Below are positions 1 to 5,710 of a DNA stretch of 7,548 bases, one piece after another. The DNA is from SAR116 cluster bacterium. GTDB taxonomy: Bacteria; Pseudomonadota; Alphaproteobacteria; Puniceispirillales; GCA-002684695. Location of the stretch: positions 15,730 through 23,277 of the forward strand of contig NYVQ01000049.1 of NCBI GenBank assembly GCA_002684695.1. Direction: 5' to 3'. The number at the start of each line of letters is the position of its first letter. Within the stretch, counting starts at the first letter, position 1. The translations under genes were made by a program, and so were the position numbers. The notes below the pieces were generated by a model. The model worked only from the letters and a program-made list of their open reading frames with translations. It did not search any database and was not told the origin of the DNA.

Positions 1-1419
1 GTTAAACTTGTTATGAATAGAGATGAAGTTTTTAAAGCTACTGGCCCCACAGTTTCAACATCGATGGATGTAAAAATTGGAATGACTAGCAAAGGTATAA
101 TTACTGCAGCTGAAGCATCACTAAGGTATCAAGGAGGTGCATTCCCAAATGGTACTGTAGAGATGGGTGCTCAAAGCGCATTTGCGGCTTATGACTTGAA
201 AGCCGTGATTACTAAGGGATGGAATGTTCTTACAAATAGACCTAAACAGGCTGCTTACAGAGCACCTGGCGCACCTCAAGCTATATATGCTGTCGAGAGT
301 GTTATTGACGAGTTGTGCCAAAAACTCAATTTAGATCCATTGGATACTAGAATTAAAAATGCCGCAAAAAAAGGAACTTTGTCTTCATACGGACCTACTT
401 TTGATGACATAGGTCTTTTAGCAACATTAGAGGCAGCAAAAAAACATCCGCATTATTCTGCTCCGCTTAAAGAAAATCAAGGAAGAGGTTTGTCATGTGG
501 ATTTTGGTTTAATTTTGGTGGTGATACATGTGTAACGCTTAATGTTAATTTTGATGGAACTATTGGTGTAACTGAAGGTAACCCTGATATTGGTGGATCT
601 AGAGCATCTATTAGCCAAATGGCTGCTGAAGAACTAGGTGTTCCTTATGAAAAAGTAAGAACTATTATAGCTGATACAAATTCATTGGGCCACAATGAAG
701 TGACTGATGGCAGTAGAGTTACTTTTGCTGTAGGATTGGCTACAATTAAAGCTGCTCGTGCAGCAATTAAAGAAATGTGTAAAAGGGTATCTTTAATTTG
801 GGGCATTGATGAAGATGCCGTCAGATGGGAGAATGGTTCTGCTATTCCAGCTGGTCCTAATGCTGGAGAATTTGAACCTATGACTATAGAAGAGATTGCT
901 GCAATGTCTTCTGAAACTGGCGGTCCAATTGCTGGTCACCATGAAGTCAATGCTGAAGGTGCTGGTGTTAGTTTTGGAGTGCATTTAGCTGACGTGGAAG
1001 TTGACAAAGAAACTGGTTCAACAAAGGTTATAAAATATACAGTTTTCCAAGATGCAGGTAAGGCCATACATCCATCCTATGTTGAAGGTCAAATGCAGGG
1101 CGGGGCTGTTCAGGGTATTGGTTGGGCTCTTAACGAGGAATATATCTACGGAGATGATGGTAGACTTCAAAACTCAGGTTTTTTAGATTATAGAATTCCT
1201 GTAGCATCTGATTTACCAATGATTGAAACTGTAATTCTTGAAATTCCTAATCCAGGACATCCTTATGGTGTTAGGGGTGTTGGTGAAACACCAATTGTAC
1301 CACCTTTGGCAGCAATCAATAATGCAGTTTCCAGAGCAACAAGCATACGATTTTCAGAGTTACCTTTGTCTCCTCCAAAAGTGTTATCAGCCTTGAAACA
1401 TAAGGTTAAAGATGATTAA
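1..1419 (+). CDS. Xanthine dehydrogenase family molybdopterin-binding subunit, C-terminal part (5' end outside window)
   Basis: This is the catalytic large subunit of a molybdenum hydroxylase of the xanthine dehydrogenase/aldehyde oxidase/CO dehydrogenase family. Such enzymes use molybdopterin cytosine dinucleotide or a related cofactor and work with FeS and FAD subunits or domains, none of which is in the window. The frame is open from base 1 and reads VKLV before the first ATG at 13, matching the family's conserved 'KLV(M/W)TR-E' stretch. That ATG is therefore internal. 472 residues are visible; the family usually has about 750-800. Seen motifs, numbered from that Met: QAAYRAPGAPQA (79-90), GSRASISQMAAEELG (195-209, cofactor region), DGSRVTF (232-238), GQMQGGAVQGIGWAL (359-373), and RGVGETPIVPPLAAI (421-435), whose Glu425 (bases 1285-1287) is the expected catalytic base. 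The AYRAPGAP loop is neither AYRCSFR of form I nor AYRGAGR of form II CO dehydrogenase, so CO is an unlikely substrate. The true substrate is not evident. The end overlaps the MoaD-like gene by 8 bases. Confidence 0.93.
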   Translation, partial: VKLVMNRDEVFKATGPTVSTSMDVKIGMTSKGIITAAEASLRYQGGAFPNGTVEMGAQSAFAAYDLKAVITKGWNVLTNRPKQAAYRAPGAPQAIYAVESVIDELCQKLNLDPLDTRIKNAAKKGTLSSYGPTFDDIGLLATLEAAKKHPHYSAPLKENQGRGLSCGFWFNFGGDTCVTLNVNFDGTIGVTEGNPDIGGSRASISQMAAEELGVPYEKVRTIIADTNSLGHNEVTDGSRVTFAVGLATIKAARAAIKEMCKRVSLIWGIDEDAVRWENGSAIPAGPNAGEFEPMTIEEIAAMSSETGGPIAGHHEVNAEGAGVSFGVHLADVEVDKETGSTKVIKYTVFQDAGKAIHPSYVEGQMQGGAVQGIGWALNEEYIYGDDGRLQNSGFLDYRIPVASDLPMIETVILEIPNPGHPYGVRGVGETPIVPPLAAINNAVSRATSIRFSELPLSPPKVLSALKHKVKDD

Positions 1420-1657
1420 GGTAAGGATCTGGGGATCTTTGCAAAAAGCCACCAATAATAATGAGCATGTCGAAGTTGAAGCTGAAAATTTCAAACAGTT
1501 ATTAGATAACTTATGTCTTAAGTATCCAGAATTGAAGCCACAAATATCTAGAGGTGTTTCTGTAGCAATTGACGGTATAATTTATAAAAATTCATGGTTT
1601 ACTCCCATTAAGCCTGAAAGTGAAGTTGTATTAATGCCTTATATGGTTGGAGGTTAA
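1412..1657 (+). CDS. MoaD/ThiS-like ubiquitin-fold sulfur carrier protein
   Basis: This 81-residue protein begins MIKVRIWGSLQKA and ends MPYMVGG. Its size, the N-terminal beta strand (VRIWGSL), the helix FKQLLDNLCLKYPEL (27-41), the late strand SEVVLMPYMVGG and the C-terminal Gly-Gly (80-81) all fit the MoaD/ThiS beta-grasp family. In that family the final glycine is adenylated by an E1-like enzyme (MoeB/ThiF) and turned into a thiocarboxylate that donates sulfur. The start ATG lies inside the end of the molybdoenzyme gene (8-base overlap, ATGATTAA), with AAGG at 1402-1405 six bases upstream. This points to translational coupling. Because of that position it probably supplies sulfur for the molybdenum cofactor, either dithiolene synthesis or the terminal sulfido ligand; this is inference. 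It may not be the housekeeping MoaD, because no moaE, moaA or moaC is adjacent. A role in thiamine or tungsten-cofactor synthesis is less likely from context. Confidence 0.85.
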   Translation: MIKVRIWGSLQKATNNNEHVEVEAENFKQLLDNLCLKYPELKPQISRGVSVAIDGIIYKNSWFTPIKPESEVVLMPYMVGG

Positions 1658-1807
1658 ATTGTTAATTAATGTCATCAATAAAATAAAAAAATCAAACCAT
1701 ATTTATGGTGTATAAATAAGATTATATAAGTTTATTGATAAAATAAATTTTTAAATTACTCTTAAAGATACAACAACAAACTATCAATTAACTTAAAAGG
1801 TGATTAC
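1658..1807. other. AT-rich intergenic spacer before the GST gene
   Basis: This 150-base gap between the MoaD-like and GST genes is very AT-rich. It contains a 5-base-pair hairpin, ACCAT/ATGGT at 1696-1709, with no T-run after it, so it is at best a poor terminator. A 9-base inverted repeat, ATCAATAAA at 1674-1682 and TTTATTGAT at 1731-1739, encloses that hairpin. TTGATA at 1735-1740 resembles a -35 box, but no TATAAT-like hexamer lies 16-18 bases downstream (the best, TAAAGA at 1763, is 22 away). The length of the gap favours a separate promoter for the GST gene, but none can be assigned firmly. Only ORFs of about five codons occur in it. Confidence 0.4.
1796..1804 (+). promoter_or_regulatory. 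Ribosome binding site of the GST gene
   Basis: AAAGGTGAT lies three bases before the ATG at 1808. Its GGTGAT portion is complementary to the 3' end of 16S rRNA. It supports this ATG as the true start and is the best Shine-Dalgarno match seen in the window. Confidence 0.7.
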
Positions 1808-2521
1808 ATGAAAGAAATTGACTTAGCATATTTTCCAATTATTGGAAGAGGCGAACAAATAAATATTATATGTGCAATACATGGTATCAAAGTTAATAAT
1901 TTAATTTCTACACCTATGGGAGATGATTTTGATAAAGATAAACAAGCTCCATTTGGGACCGTTCCATGGATGAAAGACCACAGTAATGGTTTAGAATTAA
2001 ATGATTCTTTAGCTATTATTCAGTATTTAGTATCGAAATATGAAGGACCATTAACCCCTAAAACTCACGAAGATGCAGCGCACGTAGCAATGTATTGGAG
2101 TTGGGTCCAAGATTACTACTCATATGTTTTGTCACCTTTGCATGATATTATTACTGATCATAGTGACCCTTTTTGGCGAAATCTAAGATTAACTGATACC
2201 CTTGCTGAAGGAGGAAAAGAAACTGGAATAGCAAATCTTACTACATTACATACAAAAAGAATCGCCTATTTAGAAAGACTTTTAGAACAATCTAATTCAT
2301 CTCCATTCCTTACAGGTTCAAATTGTTCTTACGCTGACATTTTTTTGTATACAAGTGTACGTACAGTTCAAAAAACACCTGGTTTTGGGATTTTAAGAGA
2401 CGCTTGCAATGGCGATCCTTTCTCTGATTGTCCAATCATTCTCAATGTTTGTGAGGAAGTGTCTAAGATTAACCATGTTATTAAAACTGTAGGATCTAAA
2501 TTTACAGAATGTCCTATATAA
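1808..2521 (+). CDS. Glutathione S-transferase family protein
   Basis: This 237-residue cytosolic protein has the two-domain GST layout. The N-terminal thioredoxin-like domain (about 1-80) starts with IDLAYFPIIGRGEQINIICAIHGI, close to the sigma/alpha-type pattern YFx(I/L)xGR(A/G)E. Tyr8 is the probable glutathione-activating residue. Pro53 in TVPWM is the expected cis-proline, and NDSLAIIQYLVSKY (65-78) is the G-site motif, with Ser67 expected to bind the gamma-glutamyl group. Asp66 stands where Glu or Gln is more common. The C-terminal helical domain (about 88-235) carries SNCSYADIFLYTSV (171-184), with the conserved N-capping Asp177. Family members conjugate glutathione to electrophiles or act as isomerases or peroxidases; the substrate cannot be read from the sequence. 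The gene has its own ribosome binding site, is 150 bases from the molybdoenzyme genes, and is followed by a hairpin. A link to the neighbouring pathways is possible but unsupported. Confidence 0.9.
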   Translation: MKEIDLAYFPIIGRGEQINIICAIHGIKVNNLISTPMGDDFDKDKQAPFGTVPWMKDHSNGLELNDSLAIIQYLVSKYEGPLTPKTHEDAAHVAMYWSWVQDYYSYVLSPLHDIITDHSDPFWRNLRLTDTLAEGGKETGIANLTTLHTKRIAYLERLLEQSNSSPFLTGSNCSYADIFLYTSVRTVQKTPGFGILRDACNGDPFSDCPIILNVCEEVSKINHVIKTVGSKFTECPI

Positions 2522-2533
2522 AGTAATAAATTA

Positions 2534-2569
2534 ATTACATAAAATGGCCTAAATACCATCTTATGTAAT
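2534..2569. terminator. Probable bidirectional intrinsic terminator between convergent genes
   Basis: ATTACATAAAATGG (2534-2547) and CCATCTTATGTAAT (2556-2569) form a 14-base-pair stem with an 8-base loop. The single imperfect pair is A-C in + strand RNA but a U-G wobble in - strand RNA, so the hairpin is slightly better for the sulfatase transcript. On the + strand a T-run (2575-2580) follows 5 bases after the stem. On the - strand the downstream sequence is T-rich but has no long run. It starts 12 bases after the GST stop and ends 2 bases before the sulfatase stop, as expected for a terminator shared by two converging units. The stem is AT-rich, so its strength is uncertain. Confidence 0.72.
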
Positions 2570-2571
2570 GA

Positions 2572-4179
2572 TTATTTTTTATCCTTTTTGAATAAAAAAG
2601 TTTTTTCTCCTGTCATCATTTTTTGGATATCTTCCTTACTTAAGTGAGGCATGTCAGGAGGAACAGTCTCTACAGGTGGTATTCTTAATCTTCCCTTTGT
2701 GGCATCAACACCATCTTTTCTAACATATCTTTTTTCATCGCCTAATTGAGCAATAAAATCCCAATTCGGTGGATCACCAGGAACTGCTTTTATCATATGC
2801 CTTCTTTTTTGGCTTTTTATAATATCCTGATTTATTTTTTCCGGGTTCCAGTTTTGAAAACAAATGGACAGAAGTTCCTCTAAAATATCATTATAATCCT
2901 CTGTGAAGGCAAGATTTTTTAGCTCTTTTGGATCATTATCTAAATCAAAAAGTAAATGTGGATGACCATGTGTGTAAATTAACTTGAAACCACCCTTTCT
3001 TACCATTCTTGTTGGGACACAAGGACCTATGTGATAATAATCAGAAATTGCAAAACTATCACCAGTATTTTGGTTTCCATTTGCAAACTGAAGAAGACTT
3101 TTACCTGAAAGATTATCTGAAAAGTTTTGATTATCTTTTTGACCTATATCGATTATGGTTGGAAGGAGATCTACCAGAGATGTAACAACTTCGGACCTAA
3201 TACCTTTCTGAAAACCCGGTATAGATGCTATCATAGGAACATGAGCTGACCACTCCCAAAAACATTGTTTAAACCACATACCTCTCTCACCAAGCATTTC
3301 TCCATGATCAGAAACAAAAAATAAAGCTGTATTATCTATTTGGTTAGTTTCTTTTAATAAATTTATAATTTTTCCAACTTTTTCATCTATATAAGAAATC
3401 ATTCCATAATAGGCTTGCCTTGTCTTTCTAATATGCTCTTTTGTTATAGTATGACGATGCCTTCCATGAGCAAAGAAAAGTGACTTTGAAAAATAATCTA
3501 ACTCTTCAAAGGGAATAGGAGGAACTTCAGGTGGGTTCATATCTTCATCATTATATAAATCCCAATATTTGTGAGACACATTAAAAGGGGTGTGGGGACT
3601 AGTAAAAGAAACTATACCAAAAAATGGATTTTGTTCTTTGTATCTAGACAGATCATAAATTTTTCTTAAACTTTGGAATTCGACTTCATCATCATAGTCT
3701 TCTTGCATTGTTCTTATACAAGGGCCTGCTTCTACTATGCCGTTTAGTGCAGTTCCTGAAGGCACATATGAAGGTCCTTCACTCCAATTACCAATCCAAT
3801 CAAAATTTGCTGGATAAACATCTGTAGTAAGCCTTTCGTTAAATCCATGTAACTGATCAGGCCCTATAAAGTGCATTTTTCCTGATAGAAATGTCCAATA
3901 CCCTAAGCTTCTCATGTAATGAGCCATCGTTGGAATAGAACTAGCAAGTTCTGTAGCATTATCATATGCAGAGATTTCAGGACATAGTAAGCCGCTTAAC
4001 ATAGATGCTCTACTTGGCACACAGACTGGATTATTACTATAAGCATTTTCAAAAACCACACCTTGATTAGCTAACTTGTCTAAATTAGGTGTTTTGCAAA
4101 CTGGATTTCCATATAGGCCTAAAGCTTGAGCAGCTAATTGATCTGCCATTATAATTATAATGTTAGGTTTTTTTGTCAT
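2572..4179 (-). CDS. Choline-sulfatase-like (BetC family) sulfatase
   Basis: This is a 535-residue type I sulfatase of the alkaline phosphatase superfamily. The motif C53-V-P-S-R57 followed by ASMLSG holds the cysteine (bases 4021-4023) that is oxidised to formylglycine. Other active-site elements seen are D13-Q14 (metal), SGKMHF with K101 and H103, SPHTPF with H196, and SDHGEMLGERGMWFK with D291, H292 and K304. The stretches YDNATE, GPDQLHGFNERLTTDVYPANF and SQKRRHMIKAV are close to those of BetC, which hydrolyses choline-O-sulfate to choline and sulfate. The family is usually about 500-510 residues; the extra length is a divergent tail after WDF (473-475), so choline sulfate is likely but not certain as substrate. 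There is no signal peptide: the hydrophobic start PNIIIIMADQ is the first core strand. AAGAGA at 4185-4190 is the ribosome binding site. It is the last gene of the operon, 10 bases after the other sulfatase. A formylglycine-generating enzyme must be encoded elsewhere. Confidence 0.9.
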   Translation of the reverse strand: MTKKPNIIIIMADQLAAQALGLYGNPVCKTPNLDKLANQGVVFENAYSNNPVCVPSRASMLSGLLCPEISAYDNATELASSIPTMAHYMRSLGYWTFLSGKMHFIGPDQLHGFNERLTTDVYPANFDWIGNWSEGPSYVPSGTALNGIVEAGPCIRTMQEDYDDEVEFQSLRKIYDLSRYKEQNPFFGIVSFTSPHTPFNVSHKYWDLYNDEDMNPPEVPPIPFEELDYFSKSLFFAHGRHRHTITKEHIRKTRQAYYGMISYIDEKVGKIINLLKETNQIDNTALFFVSDHGEMLGERGMWFKQCFWEWSAHVPMIASIPGFQKGIRSEVVTSLVDLLPTIIDIGQKDNQNFSDNLSGKSLLQFANGNQNTGDSFAISDYYHIGPCVPTRMVRKGGFKLIYTHGHPHLLFDLDNDPKELKNLAFTEDYNDILEELLSICFQNWNPEKINQDIIKSQKRRHMIKAVPGDPPNWDFIAQLGDEKRYVRKDGVDATKGRLRIPPVETVPPDMPHLSKEDIQKMMTGEKTFLFKKDKK

Positions 4180-4189
4180 AGTTATCTCT

Positions 4190-5695
4190 TCAATTACATT
4201 TAAGGTTTAAACGTTCAAATAATGCTTTTGGAGCATCAGCTTGTTTCATTAATTTAACCATTTCTTCAAGTAAAAATTTTATGACTTCAGGGTCATCTAT
4301 TGGAAACTTTTGTTCTTTATCAATAGATAGGTCAAATAGTTGAGATCCAATATCTTCAAATGTCATGCCTTGGACTTCCAATGGCTCATTATTTTCAGAA
4401 ACCTTTGGTTTTACTTTTAGTAGTTGAAGTCCTTTTGAAAATTTAAAAGGGTTAGAAAGTGTCATTTCTGACAACTCTCTTATTGAAAAACGTGACGTCA
4501 TTCTTGTTGGCATTAGAGTATATTCATGAAGTCCAGAAGCAGACATTTTTTTTGGGTACCTAAAATATGTATGTTTCCCGTCAGTAATATTACAAGCAGC
4601 ACCAAAGTAACCATATATTAGAGCTTTACGAATTTGTTGATCACTTTGAAGAATATTTAAAAGAGATTTACCTGATACATCATTAGGAATGTTTAAATTA
4701 AACAAATCTAAAAAGGTTGGCATTATATCAATTGTTTGAGTTAGAGATTCAATTCTTGATCCTGATAACTTTGAATGGCCTGGATGGTATATCATAAGTG
4801 GAATATGAGATATTTCATTATATACAGGCATTCTATTTTTAGCCCACCAATCATGCTCCCCTAACAAAAAACCGTGATCTGTTGTCAAAATTAGAGCAGT
4901 ATCTTCCCATAAGTTATTATTATCAAAATAATCTAATAATTTTCCAAAATACTCATCAACCATGCTCACAAGGGCAGCATAATTGGCCTTTAGTTCTGAA
5001 ACTTCCTCTTTAGTTTCTTTCACTCTATCATAAATTGGCCAATCTAAAATTGGCCCATCATATTTGTTTGGATAAAGTTTTCTAAAACGATCCGGTGCAT
5101 GAAATGGTTCATGAGGATCAAAACATTCAATTTGCAGAAACCAATTATCTTCATTTTTATTTTTATCTAAAAAATTTTCTGCAAGTGAAAAAACTTGAGG
5201 GGTACAAAAATCTTCCTCTTTATTCATATATTCTCTGTTGATCATATAATTTTTTCTATGATGCTGAGTTTTATGATATTTAGTTTTTAAGAGATCTAAA
5301 TCAGGATTAACTTCTGCCTTCCATCTATCAATTGCTTGCCCCCTAACTAACTCCCAAGAGGAATATCTTTGATGGTATGTTGCCCCACCATCAGCAAAAT
5401 AATGATGGTGGTCAGTAATTATGTGAGAATAAACACCATTATTTTTCATGATCTCAGGAAAAGAATCATCAAAAGGTTCTAGTGGGCCCCAACTTCTATG
5501 TAAAAAATTTATTCTTCCTGTATGGAGGTCTCTTCTTGCCGGAATACAAGGAAGGCTTCCGACATAGTGATTGTCAAATGTTATACATTTTTCCTGAAAT
5601 CTTTTAAAGTTAGGTGTCTTAATATTTGTTTTATCTGAATATACCTCCAAGGCATTTCTATTAAGGGAATCTAATAAAACAAAAACTGCCTTCAC
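4190..5695 (-). CDS. Sulfatase (CxPAR type, cytoplasmic; possibly phosphonate monoester hydrolase-like)
   Basis: This 501-residue sulfatase begins with GTG (5693-5695), which overlaps the permease stop as GTGA; AAAGG at 5704-5708 is the ribosome binding site. Motifs seen: D9 in VLLDSLNR (metal), LPC50-IPAR54-RDLHTGR with the formylglycine cysteine (bases 5546-5548), LHRSWGPLEPFDDSFPE, TDHHHYFADGGATYHQRYSSWE (94-114), DPHEPF with H195, and TTDHGFLLGEHDWWAKN with D273, H274 and K286. Residue 10 is Ser where many sulfatases have a second Asp, and His replaces Asn in the later D-N pair, as in phosphonate monoester hydrolases and choline sulfatases. The CxPAR form also occurs in phosphonate monoester hydrolases, so phosphonate or phosphate diesters are an alternative to sulfate esters. 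No signal peptide is seen, so it should act in the cytoplasm. Coupling to the transporter gene suggests it processes the imported compound. The substrate is unknown. Confidence 0.88.
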   Translation of the reverse strand: MKAVFVLLDSLNRNALEVYSDKTNIKTPNFKRFQEKCITFDNHYVGSLPCIPARRDLHTGRINFLHRSWGPLEPFDDSFPEIMKNNGVYSHIITDHHHYFADGGATYHQRYSSWELVRGQAIDRWKAEVNPDLDLLKTKYHKTQHHRKNYMINREYMNKEEDFCTPQVFSLAENFLDKNKNEDNWFLQIECFDPHEPFHAPDRFRKLYPNKYDGPILDWPIYDRVKETKEEVSELKANYAALVSMVDEYFGKLLDYFDNNNLWEDTALILTTDHGFLLGEHDWWAKNRMPVYNEISHIPLMIYHPGHSKLSGSRIESLTQTIDIMPTFLDLFNLNIPNDVSGKSLLNILQSDQQIRKALIYGYFGAACNITDGKHTYFRYPKKMSASGLHEYTLMPTRMTSRFSIRELSEMTLSNPFKFSKGLQLLKVKPKVSENNEPLEVQGMTFEDIGSQLFDLSIDKEQKFPIDDPEVIKFLLEEMVKLMKQADAPKALFERLNLKCN

Positions 5696-5710
5696 ACTAT
5701 CTGCCTTTTT
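5692..5710 (-). promoter_or_regulatory. GTGA stop/start overlap and ribosome binding site joining permease and sulfatase genes
   Basis: On the - strand AAAGG (5704-5708) is followed eight bases later by GTGA, in which GTG starts the sulfatase and TGA ends the permease. The arrangement implies translational coupling. It also decides the GTG start, since MKAVFVLLDSLNR is the expected sulfatase N-terminus with the metal-binding Asp at residue 9. Confidence 0.8.

Noticed and set aside
13..15. ATG as the start of the molybdoenzyme gene
   Set aside because: The frame is open upstream to base 1 and encodes conserved family residues (VKLV), so the Met is internal and the gene is truncated by the window.
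1696..1709. Hairpin after the MoaD-like gene as a terminator
   Set aside because: Its stem is only five base pairs with no following T-run, so it was described within the spacer and not called as a terminator.
1735..1769. Sigma-70 promoter for the GST gene (TTGATA and TAAAGA)
   Set aside because: The spacing of 22 bases is too long and the -10 match is poor.
2368..2559. Small - strand open frame antisense to the end of the GST gene
   Set aside because: It crosses the terminator hairpin, has no family resemblance and shadows a convincing gene.
2572..5695. Secreted polysaccharide sulfatases
   Set aside because: Neither N-terminus looks like a signal peptide: the hydrophobic stretches are the first beta strand leading directly into the metal-binding Asp at residue 13 or 9.
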